Positions 45,150 through 56,501 of a DNA stretch of 64,000 bases are shown here, one piece after another; within the stretch, counting starts at the first letter, position 1; every line of letters starts with the position of its first letter. This stretch comes from Spirodela intermedia (lineage: Eukaryota > Streptophyta > Magnoliopsida > Alismatales > Araceae). Where the stretch lies: positions 873,001-937,000 of the forward strand of contig LR746267.1 of NCBI GenBank assembly GCA_902729315.2. The letters are read 5' to 3'. The notes below the pieces were generated by a model that saw only the letters and a program-made list of their open reading frames with translations, was not told the DNA's origin and did not search any database. The translations under genes and the position numbers were made by a program.

Positions 45150-45984
45150 ACGTCCAGTACTGGGAAGAATATCTTCATAATTATTTCTCTCTTCGAGAAA
45201 TGGAGGTGCTAAGGAGACTCTCTACAAGGCGCACCCAGTCGTTGAGCCGTGGATAGGCCCAGTTTCTGGGCCGGCCATCTAGGGGAGGTTATTGAGCCGG
45301 TTCCCCGGTAGCCCAGTACAAGTCACATTCGGAAGCTGCAGTATTTCTGGGCCTGCTGCGTCCGCAAAGTCCGGCCCACTTGCTTACTACAGAATCGGTC
45401 CCCAAAAGCCCATAAAATTTTAGACCCAGTCGTTAACCAGTCCGTTAATACCCCATCAGTCCACCCTCTCTCTCTTTCTCTCTTTCTCTCGCTAAGTGGA
45501 GGCAGAGGGCTTGCAGGCCTACTATTCCCAGATGAATTCAGCCCGAGGCCCATTATATCGGCCCATGATCCATGTTGTGTGATTACCCGAATGCCTTGGA
45601 TGACATCACGTGACGAAGATTTCCCAGCGCGTGACCATTATCATCTCTTCCCACGTATTGTCGCTCTTGTGGGCCCCTGAGGACGGAGGAACTAGAAAGA
45701 AAAGCAACCTCAGCTATGCGTAGAGTTAGATTTGCGAGAAATCCGATTCCGGTTTAAATCGATTTCCAAGACGCCTTCTCGAGAAAAGGAAAAAAACGAG
45801 GGGGAAAATAACTATTCATTAGGTCTAGTCACCTCCGCAGCTAGAAACGGATATTATTACCCACGTCCGCTCCGTCAAAGGCAACCGTCGTTCTAGAAAC
45901 ACAAAAAAGCGCTCCGACGGTAACGTCTTGTCAGATTACTGCGGAGGACCGCATCCCGATTCGCGGGCACAGCTTGTAGCATAA
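45150..45984. promoter_or_regulatory. Inserted segment rich in TGGGCY (site II) motifs, promoter-like
   Basis: Nine TGGGCY motifs (either strand) lie at 45256, 45267, 45310, 45348, 45373, 45407, 45547, 45560 and 45670, where chance would give less than one. A CT-rich Y-patch is at 45464..45491. In plants such clusters bind TCP factors and mark promoters of ribosomal-protein and other growth-linked genes (established for the motif). No coding exon of such a gene was recognised beside it, so it may be a captured or orphaned promoter. Confidence 0.5.
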
Positions 45985-46070
45985 AAGAAAACGTGATAAA
46001 ATCTAGAAATGACCAAAAAGTGAGGCCAAACTAAGGCGACCTAACTACTTTGAATCTTATGGTTCTTATT
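45985..46070 (+). repeat. Second half of the split dispersed segment
   Basis: Shares TCTAGAAATGA.CAAAAAGTG, GCGACCTA and GAATCTTAT with 11590..11650. Confidence 0.6.
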
Positions 46071-46077
46071 TTTGAAA

Positions 46078-46317
46078 ATATGTGATTGATGAAATGGTGA
46101 TGTTGACTCTAAGCTGTATTCTTCACCAAGATTTTGGTGAGTTGCCCCGTACAAGCCTCTACTAATGAATGTTTAGCTTAATTACCTTTCCTAAACTGAT
46201 TTGAGCTGTAAGATTTTTCATGCAGTTAAAGATAGTTTGTATTCCTACGCTTAATTTTGTTCAATTCTCCCAAGGGTTTTCTCACAATAATATTTTCTTC
46301 CATTAACAAGTCTGTTC
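46078..46317. repeat. Older, diverged inner extension of the right arm
   Basis: Reverse-complement partner of 24566..24785, diverged, ending near TATGTGATTGATGAA at 46080. Confidence 0.85.
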
Positions 46318-48000
46318 ATTATCTTTCCGTCCATGTTACTACACTCATACCACAGGAATGAACGCTCATTTCACGCTAGAAATTTGCTTAAAACACTGAA
46401 AATTAAAGCTCAATAGAGAATATGACAAGAAAGCATTTCAATGAGAAACTTTAAGCAGATGCATTAGTGATTGGAAGATCATTCGAGAAAACATAATTAT
46501 GCTAGCTCCCAATTACTTCTGAAAATGAATCGTCCATGTGAGTTGTTTTTCAACTTATTTGTCTCTAGTACTTTTTCTGCTGATGAAGTTCTCTTTTTAT
46601 GCTCATGCATGATTTAATAAACAGGCAAGTTAGCTCTTGGAACGTAGTGATAAGTAAAATCTATGATAAATGTGGGAAAGTGAGATGGCCTATGGTTTTC
46701 GTTTTTGAAAATAATCTTGGTGACTAATCAACCCCGCTTAGTGGGTGTGTTGTCACCGGATCTTATAAAAAATTTAGAGCTAAAGTGTTCTCGGGTTGGA
46801 ACAGTACTTGCGGTGACTATGTTGTGGAGGACCCAACTGTGTATACGTACAAACTTGTTACTGGTTCTGGTGTTTTCCAATGACAGCATTTTTCATGCCC
46901 TTTATACCGGACGAAATGGAAGACTAGTTGTGAAAGACGACTTAACCCTGTACATTATATGATGAAGAGATACTGGATTGACATTTTGGCAAATTTCAAG
47001 AACCACTCGACCTATAGAAAAGGCCGTCAAATATTTGATCATGTGAATAATTAAAATAATAATTTCATGTTATATTTTTCAATGTATAATATCGAAGAAA
47101 ATGCGTAACAAAAGAAAGGCACTGTAATCACGACTGTCGTCGATAAACAAATTGAAACGTTTAGAGCCGTCACTGTACTTGCAGGTGATCTCTGACCAGT
47201 TTAGAAAGTATCGACGCGTTCTCTGTTATACACGTAATATCTTGCATTTTGCCATTTTGGTATTTCATGTTTGGAAAACTCCTAATGAAAAGGAAGTAAT
47301 TATCGCACTTTTTGCAATGCCTACGTCGTCACCATATCTCAGTTTAATATCGAAAGCCGTAAATCACAGTGGTAATATTTGAATATTGCACCCAACGCCT
47401 AGGTTCTCGCGTCTTTTGGTTAAAAAGAAAACGATGAGTTCTTTGGTGTTACAGATTATTCAGGCTCACTACCGGTGGAATCCCTCGCCCTGTCTCTTCA
47501 GAGGCCGTCATTGGAAACTGGCTCTCTATTTTGGGAAGTATTATTCTCGTAGGTGCGTCTCAATAATAGTCTTCTTCACTTGTGCAGTAAGATGACTACA
47601 TTAGTTGTGCTTGTTTCAACTTGAAAAATAAGTCTTGGCTTCGCTCCCTTTTTATCTGGGATGTTAGATTGGCGATCTCACGCTCCATGATTTTTCTTAG
47701 GGCCCTTGATTGCATTTTTATGTACAGTCGAAAAGTTTTATCTTTGCGTTTTGAATTGCATTGCATATCCAAGGCTGACAAAATGAACTGCTGTTTCTGT
47801 GCGAATCGCCAAGATGGCGGCAAATACGTTCAATATTGACGCTTTTGGATGTAGCCAACTAATCCCATCAATATTGTAGCTTTTATTAATCCAGAACTGT
47901 CATTCGGTCATGTGCAATTGCTTGCCAATCTTCTCTGAATGCCTTCTGAAATGTCCTTTCACAAGTAATTTGACTCTACATTGGACTGGCCACTATGTGA

Positions 48001-48659
48001 TGTAGAACAACAGCAAGAGTAGCCCAAACCTAATGGTTCAGCCACTTTGGAAACGTAAAAGTGAACTAGAAAGACGAGAAGACCCGAGAAATAGCCCAAA
48101 TAAATTCGGTCCAAAAACTATGTGAATAACGCGTCAGAGTCAGCTTTCAGCAATTATCTTAAGTCATAGCTATATTCAATTTACTTCCTAAAAGAAATAT
48201 GTGAATAACATGTGAGAGTCTTGGTCTTTAGTAATTTTCTTGTTCTAAAGGTGTTTGGAATTATGCCCAGGATAAAGTGCATGAATAATATATAGGAGTC
48301 TCAATTTTAGTAACTTTCTGTTTTGAAGGCATTTTGAACTTGTTTCGTAAATTGACCTTACTTTTGGGGGCGTCCTAGCTGATTTATGGCCTGTATAAAT
48401 GCCACCACTAACTTAAATAATTTCAGTTAATGTGAGTTTTTCCCTCTGAGGTTCTACTCTCTCTACTTACTAATTCAAGTGCCTTGTTTGTGAACTGAAG
48501 AGAATTTTGATTCTTGTGGTCTCAATGGTCGCCCCCACAAGTTCTTGATGATTCCAGGATAAAAGTTCCAACGTTTCGTGGATTCCGAATCTGATTTCTT
48601 AGTTTAAAATCCTCACCATGTGGATTTAAGGTCGAATCTTCTATTCCCTGCACCTAACA
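48001..48659 (+). mobile_element. 659-base LTR-like insertion, right-arm copy
   Basis: Reverse-complement copy of 22224..22882. Here the LTR-like element reads on the plus strand, with CTGTATAAATGCC near 48390. Confidence 0.45.
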
Positions 48660-50043
48660 CTGGTAATCCTAGTGTTTAGGTTTCTCAAAACTTGCATGCC
48701 AGTAATTTTCCAAGCAACCTTATTAACTAGTCTTCCCGGTAATAATGTGCAATCTTCTACATCCCTGCATGAAACATGTAATTCTTGGAGAGGGAGAGTC
48801 TTAGTCTGCGTTCATTCCCTCCAGTGCCACATAAGTCCAGCGTGGTCTTTTTCGCCATTTCTTCATCCACAAGATCACTTATTCTTTGGTGGACATCATA
48901 TATCTTCTGTTCATTCTTCTGGGACAATACTGACCCATCATATTCAAGCCTCTTTCCCCAACATCGCACAACAGAGGTAAACCCATGGTTATAGTCATAT
49001 TCACGTTAAAACATTTAACGTAGTGAAGTCGTTGAACAAATGAGTTTCGAGTTGGGCAACCGGCAAAATATTCAGCACAGATATTTAGGCGACCGTCAGC
49101 ATACATAACTTACGAACCAATGGCGTATGAATGGCAACCTAGGGACGTTACAATCCCTACTGCCAAAATCCTAATCTCGTCGTAAACGTCTGACTCTATT
49201 CTCTAACCTGTCCGTCGACGGGACGTTTGTTCCTAAGGCACTTGGCAAGAAAAGTTGACGGGATATCTCAAGATCTTCCAGGAATGAGACACGGTCACAG
49301 GGTCACGAAAGCCTTTATCTCGGAAATATGAGCCTTTTGTAGTCCCTTAGATCGAAATCTCATTGTGTCTATAGCAAAACTAAAAATTCATTCGACATAT
49401 CGGTAATACCCGGACGCTTATTTTCATTTTCCACGCAAACTGTCAAACAAAGTCAGGCCACATAAAAGTTTCGTTCGACCCGACGTCAGGTTTTCTCTCT
49501 GCGACTAGATAGCTTCCTCCGGACAGGATAATAGATCCTGATGCGATATGGTCTCAAAGTTGACAAAGTCTCCGTCTCCCTACGGTTGGAAAGTAGCCTT
49601 AATTTGTCGGTTTACAACATGAAAAAGACCAAGATGCAAGCAAATCATTATGACATCCAGGAGGCCCCACAAATCTGTATCCGTGCAGTTCCGTTAATGG
49701 ACAAATCTTGCTGGTTCATAGTCAAAGCCAATCTTCTAATCCCAGTGCGGACAAAGTAAATTTACTTTTATGCGCTTTGAAGCCGTCCTAATGCCGGACA
49801 TTAAACTCTCCACAGCTTTCACATCTCGTCGACGAACTCGGTTGTGAGTAGTTGACAGTAGATGTTGACCCACAACGCCAATCTGACCTTACATCAATCC
49901 GTCCCAAAACCCGATTCCTGGATAGATATTACTCTTGCGAAATCTCAAGCAGCGTGCCCTGCGCCTTACGCACGGCAGGAAAACTGGTTTCAGCGTAAGC
50001 AGGGAGACGCAGCGTAAGCAGCATGCCCTGCCCTTACTGCTCT

Positions 50044-50157
50044 TCACGGAGGTAGATACCTCATCGAGGCATATTCTTGTAAAAATATTGAATGCGGCAA
50101 TGCCATGGTAGGATCAATTTCTTGTTGATAACCAGCGAAAGATTCGATACTGATAAT
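50044..50157 (-). other. Conserved C-terminal peptide module, copy B, right arm
   Basis: Mirror of 20726..20839. Confidence 0.4.
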
Positions 50158-51482
50158 TGGCTCCCTTGGTACTTTACCACAGATAACGTTCAAAATGAAT
50201 GGCGCATTGGCTTAAATCTTGAGTTCTGAACACCACTGTTGCTAACTTCGCATCCATCCATCACTGTGAACTTCACGACGAGCTCTTAACCACTTTAACA
50301 CTAGTGCTCCACAATGTTGATATACGCCTTTCAAACCAACATGATTCAAAAGAGGGTCAACGCATGCTCCACAATGCCTAACACATAATACATAATTTTA
50401 GAAAAACGACATTATTTGTCTGAAAACAATGAACTTATGGCAACTTTCTTGATGGTAAGATACTTTGGAAATCGAGAAGATCCTGTTCCACAATTAAGAA
50501 TTTATATCTTCATAGTAATATAAAGAATAAGCTTTGGCTTTCACAGAGATCTCCATGGGTCGACTCTGTCTGTCTATTCCTTATTTATTCCGGCGTATCC
50601 TTGTTTATGGATAGAGTATATAAATTCCAATCTCGATTAAGGTTAAACAGGTTAAGAAAATGCAGCTGTTAAGTCGTCGTAGTATGCGGAGTTGGAAGAG
50701 GCGGACCTAGGGTGTAACGAAGTGTTCGAACCAGAAATGGGCAGCGCATGTATTGCTTTTCCTCCAACCAGAAATTGCTACTAATTAGCATATGGCAGCT
50801 AAGTTGACTAAACCTCCATCCCCATCCTCTATGCGGCCTTATTCTTATTGCGATGTCGCCATAATCTGTCGACTTACAGCCCTTTAAAGCGTCTGCAGTA
50901 GCAGAGAAATCGCCCCGGTTCAGGGTGCCGAGGAATGAATAGGCCAGTTATTCCGACTTTTAAAGCCGCAACCTCACGCCAGAAGTTGAAAATCTTCCAA
51001 ATCTTAACACCTCATTAATGAAATAGGACGTTCGAGCTGGTCAACAGATGTAGACCTGGGACACAAAATTGACCAGTTAAATTCCGTGTGAAATTAGACT
51101 TTTTGCCACACCGCAATCTCAGCTAAAAGTCCGTGCATTGTACCAGTGTTGAGCACTAAATAATGCTTAGCTAAATGAATATCAGGTCAACTTTCATCCG
51201 CTAATTTTAAACACTTCATTGTTAATTTCCGCAGGCAGTCTTAATTGCTGATCCGAGATAAGCTGCCGATGAGACCTATACTAATTAATTGTAGTGGTAT
51301 TCGGTTGCAAGTCTCAATCCCATTAACAGTACACGGTGAATACAACGGCTGGCCATCCGGTACAATGCTCTTTCGTACGACCATCCCCAGTGGGATTCAG
51401 GTCAAACCAAGTGTTTTATTCCAGGTTCAACCTTCGCAAAGGCTTCCTTCAGCAGCACGCAATCAAGGCTTCCTTCCCCTCT

Positions 51483-51492
51483 CTATAAAAGC
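51483..51492 (+). promoter_or_regulatory. TATA box of the right-arm HyPRP
   Basis: CTATAAAAGC, 43 bases before the start at 51536. Identical to the left-arm promoter. Confidence 0.75.
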
Positions 51493-51535
51493 CTAGTCCA
51501 ACACTGCTTCTGAATCACCCAACATCAAGCTCGTC

Positions 51536-52249
51536 ATGGCTGCAAAGACGACAGCCACGACAGCAGTTTTCTCTCTTGTGAACCTTCTATTCGTCACCAC
51601 GGTTTTTTCCCAAATCGTAATAACAGAACCTCAGCCCCCCCAGGTATCACCTCCGTCCGCCCCCCCAGTGGTTCCTCCGTCCGCTCCCCCAGTGGTTCCT
51701 CCGTCCAGTCCACCAGTCGTACCTCCGTCCGCTCCCCCGGTGGTTCCTCCGTCCAGTCCACCAGTCGTACCTCCGTCTACTCCCCCAGTGGTTCCTCCGT
51801 CTACTCCCCCAGTGGTTCCTCCGTCTACTCCCCCTGTGGTTCCTCCCTCTACTCCCCCCGTGGTTCCCCCGTCCACTCCCCCAGTCATTCCTCCATCCCC
51901 GCCCCCAATTGTTCCTCCGTCCCCACCTCCATCCTCCCCGCCACCACCACCACCGCCCCCACCGCCGCCGCCACCTCGTCCCATCGTAGGTCTGAGATGC
52001 CTTATCGATGCCATCGGGTTAAGAATCTGTGCTCCGGTGCTCTCCGCTCTCCGGGTAAGCGGTAGGCGTCCCCCCAGAGGAGCTTGCTGCAACCTCATCG
52101 CTAGACTCTCCAACCAACAGGCCCCAGTGTGCCTCTGCCTCGCCGCCAGGAACAGGTTCCTCGGCCTTAATCTGCGGATTCCCGAGGACGTCGCGTTGCT
52201 GCTGAACTTCTGCGGGAGGCCGGTGCCTGCTGGGTTGTCGTGCGCTTAA
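51536..52249 (+). CDS. HyPRP, 237 residues, intact (right-arm copy)
   Basis: Encodes the same 237-residue protein as 18634..19347: signal peptide, about twelve octapeptide repeats VVPPS[AST]PP, a polyproline run, and the complete eight-cysteine domain. No amino-acid difference exists between the two copies, and even the repeat number of the 24-bp minisatellite is the same, which fits a very recent duplication, strong conversion or an assembly duplicate. The promoter and 5' flank are also duplicated. The gene is transcribed away from the spacer, so the two copies are divergent, 32 kb apart. Confidence 0.93.
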   Translation: MAAKTTATTAVFSLVNLLFVTTVFSQIVITEPQPPQVSPPSAPPVVPPSAPPVVPPSSPPVVPPSAPPVVPPSSPPVVPPSTPPVVPPSTPPVVPPSTPPVVPPSTPPVVPPSTPPVIPPSPPPIVPPSPPPSSPPPPPPPPPPPPPRPIVGLRCLIDAIGLRICAPVLSALRVSGRRPPRGACCNLIARLSNQQAPVCLCLAARNRFLGLNLRIPEDVALLLNFCGRPVPAGLSCA

Positions 52250-54344
52250 AACTTTACTCCTGAGAAGGTGGTCTATCTTGTAATTGGTACCCATAGGAAT
52301 TATCTCCCGTCCTTGACGTTGCTGTGATCCCTGTGGTTTGTACTCCTACGATATTATATTTCCGAACTTCCAGAGTAAACAATTTTTCATCAGTGCTGAC
52401 AATGATGAGAGTATTGTTTCTTTAGAGATATCCTTATAAAATTAAACCGCGGAAGATCTTTCCTTTCCTGCTGTGCAAATAAGGTCTCAGTGTGATTCGG
52501 TAATAATTCACATGTTGGACAAGACATACCATCCTACATCTAATGAACCAGGTAATCATAATACTAAATACAACACCATAGTGTTCTATTTATCTTGGAC
52601 AAGAATGTCTACACTTCTCCACTGAGACCTATGAATGACTTTGATTGTATTATTTTGTGTTTTGATGACTGAGATCCCCTTGTGAAACACAAATGTTAAC
52701 TGAAAAGATCTAATTTTCCCGAGTTAAACTGCTGGGCATACTAGTCCAGAATGGTAACAACTTTTACTTGACATGCAGATATATGATCATATAGAAAAAT
52801 GTTTGCAATGAGGTCATTTACTCATCTTTAACGGCATAATGTAATCCACGACAACAGACGAGATGCTGCTTAACTTCATCACCGTTAGTATAGGTAGTAC
52901 AGTGAATTCCTTCTTGGACGGTAAATGTGATGATTTACGTGTTTTGATGATAACCATAAGTGATGAAGGATATTTTAGGTATTTTCCTTAGAATGAAAAA
53001 TGTATACATGAGATCTTAAGTATTTCTAATAGAATATAATTGAATGAGGTCATTTGTGTGTTTACATTTGTTTACTACTTACAAGATAATCGTGTGGAAT
53101 ATTCTTGTAATTTATGTATATTTATTTCTCGTTAAACGAAGAGAATTTTTTAATTACTGGGCATGAATTTAAGGAGTATTAAATCAAACTAATGGGGTTC
53201 GATCTGTTATTTAAATGAAATTTAAGTTGAATTTGCTAACATTATTGGATCTGAACAAAATTCGAAACACTGGTCCGTGACAATGCATGAATCTAAAGTT
53301 CACAGATGGTCGGCCATATGGGCAAACGAATTTGTCTGCTGTACCGCCTTGGATCCGAAAGATAAATAGAGCATTGGCCGTCCGTTTCATATACGGTCCT
53401 TTCTCTGCCCCGTACAGGCGAAAATATAAATACCAGCATCTCGGTCTAAAATGCTAATCCTGATGGTTTTTATTGAGCGATCGCTGATCGTGAAAAAAGG
53501 GGGAAATGAAGAAAAGCGGGAGTAAGAAAAAGTTAACACAAGAAATTGGTGCGGACTTTCAAGCATAGAAGAAAGCTCAATGCCCTATCTCCTGCACTCT
53601 GCAGCATCAAGAGACTATTGGCCTCCGGCTTCTGATCAGACTCCTAGAATGAAACTAGTCGAGCATGTATCGAATCGTCAAGACATCTCCATTCAGTTCG
53701 AGTCTGGATAAAATGACCATGCTCGACTTCGTCTTCGGATCAAGATCAAGCATCCATCAAAGCGAACGATATTTCATCTTCATTGTCCCGGCCTCAAATC
53801 AATCGTCATCTTTCCATCTCTAGGTCGACCCATCATGAAACTGAGTGTTATTTTTTCTTCACCTACAACATACCTCAAATTGATTTTCTTGTATCCATCT
53901 CAAAATCAAGGCCTAATTAAAGAGCACTAGAATGTCCTCCTCAGATCAACCAATATCAAATTGATCAAATTTGTCATCAAAAGCTCAAGCTAGCATCAAC
54001 TTGATCAATGCTTCCATTTAACTAATCCAAACAAGGAGAAGATCGAGCATGCGAAGAATCATCAAGAATTGGTCAATTTTCTCCCTCAGATTTATATTCA
54101 ATTTGGAGAAATCTGGTTAGTTTAGAGCCTGAAGTCTAAGCAGAGAGAAGTGGGAAGTACTATTTCTCTGTTTTGGACAAACTAGAGCCCTATAATTTGA
54201 AGAAACTTTGAGGGATCTCAAGTAAACTAGAGCTGTGAAATCCAAAACAAATTCCTTTGAGGTATGATCTTTCTTTTGGATTTTTCTTGGGATATAATTG
54301 TATAAAGATTCAATATAGGCAATAAAAAAGCTATAGGTAATTCT

Positions 54345-54375
54345 CCCCCCGCCCCCCCCGCCCCCCCCCCCGCCC
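54345..54375 (-). repeat. G-rich tract, right-arm copy
   Basis: C-runs of 6, 8, 11 and 3 on the plus strand, the exact mirror of 16508..16538. Confidence 0.85.
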
Positions 54376-56202
54376 TTCTATGTATCATACCGCCACATAG
54401 AGGCCAATAGAGAAAGGCTCAAATTGGCTTTTTATATGTCAACCATTAGGCCAAATTATGTTATGCTTTATCAGTTTATTAACGGCTTCATTCATTTTAA
54501 TAACTGTCATTTTTTAGTACACATCTAATAAGATTTATCATTTTAGAGATATCCAAGTTCGGTTTCCTCCAGACTCTACTTCCACTCTGCACATGCGCAT
54601 CTCAATTTTTGACCGGTGTGCTTTACTAGTTGTGTATACCCTAATCAAAGCTAGAATTTTAATATCTCGCCTTAAGGAAAGAATGACCCTCCAAAAAAGG
54701 AAAATTAGCACATCTGTGTGTGTAGTGTCCTGGGAGCATTGACGTCAAGTCCCTTGTAGGGCTCAGGTGCGCTGGCCGCCTGCATTCCCCTCGTGCTTTT
54801 TGTAGAGCTCAGCCTCTATTTATGTATCTCTCTCTGAAGTGATGCCGAATTCACATACCAGCATGGAAAAATCGTGGAATAATGTTTACATTACCAAGTT
54901 ACCAATTGGTCATGTTACTTTCCCAGTTTGATCGTTCTTGTATTTTTTCTAAGTTTGATTCGAGGCATCAGTTAGGTTTATAGTCCTGCAGGATCCCGTA
55001 CAATGTCACTTTGTTGCCTCGTAACTCACATAATATAAACTCCCTAATAATATGCACTTAACTCTCTAATAAGTAGTACTACTCATAGATCAGATGTGGA
55101 TAGTCTTATCCATCATATATTTCGCTCTAAATTTAAGTGAACAGAGATGTATATATGATTAAAAACAATTCTTGAGTGTTTTCTTTAAAAAACAAGCTAC
55201 CCGACCAGCATTTTGCATTATTCACTATCTAAATGTTGCTTTGATTATATTCCTTCCCAAGGAGGCTTGGCTAGTAATCATGTGATTCAGACAAGAACAT
55301 ATTTGTACGCCAGAGCAACACTGAGGCATTGGTCAATGCTTAATGTTGTTAGCATTATTTTCTCCTACCTCAATCTGCCTATTTCCCAACCTATATCTAA
55401 AGGTTCTCAGTGCTGAAGCTCCCATAATCATCTACTCTACGTTGGTCCAGAGTATGATAGGTGGTGATGAGCCGAGCAGCTTAATCGAGGATCTTATTAA
55501 TCATTGTCTTAACAAGCCCAATATCGATAAGTTTTTTAAATTGTCAGACTAGTCAGGCCATTCCTTATTTATAGAAACATAAGTGCTCATATCCGTTCCT
55601 CCCTCTCATCCTCTATTTAAAGTGGAGTGGCGTGTGTCATTCCATTTTTTTCTTTTTGCATTCTCTTTCGCATTTGGCTTATTGAGAAGTTGGGAGTTAG
55701 ATCTTCGTATATTTAGAGTGGATGCGCCTCATTTAGGATTAGAAGGTATGTCCAGAGCACATCATAGAGACCAGGAAGACGAGATAAACAGATCCAACCG
55801 TCTTGTAAGGTTCTCTTTTTGTATTCTGTAAAAAGTTCTCTTCAGCTCTATCCATGGACGGTGAAGGATTTATTCAAGTCACTTAAACTGCGCTCTATCA
55901 TCTTCTCTAAATTTATGTCTGTATTATGTCTTAGCCGTATATTTCTTCATGGTCCTTTTGGTACATTCATACTTGGTGATTATTACGTACTCTGCTTCTA
56001 TCAGAACATGAATGCATCTTGAATAGGGTCAACATGGGTCTCAGCATGAACAAATCTGAAGGCTTATTCGTGAGGCATCGTCATCGCTGCCTCAACAAAT
56101 TGCGATTGGATTTGAAGGTATAATAGATTTGGGAACTTGAGCCTAGGGATGGGAAAAAGAGGATCTGCACGGACAAGAAAAATATGGACATAACAAAGCC
56201 AT

Positions 56203-56501
56203 GTCAACGTTGACAATTATTGATAGTCTAAGAACTCTGTCCTCTCTTATCTGGGGTTCTAACGTTTGGCTTTCCGAAAGAAAGTGTAAAATTACAGATT
56301 ACGCATAAGATTATCATAAGGATCATGAAACTAAAATAGTAGATAATCTAATTTTTTTCAACTTTCAATTTAGCAAATGGTAGCAATTAGAAAGAATGGC
56401 AAGTTTATGTAATTTTGCGGCTCCCATATATAAGATGCAACTAAAGACATCTAACAGATTCAGTCAAACGCAACGCAGAAAGTTACCACTATCTTTATTT
56501 C
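56203..56501 (-). repeat. 299-bp repeat copy 2, right arm
   Basis: Mirror of 14382..14680. Confidence 0.85.
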
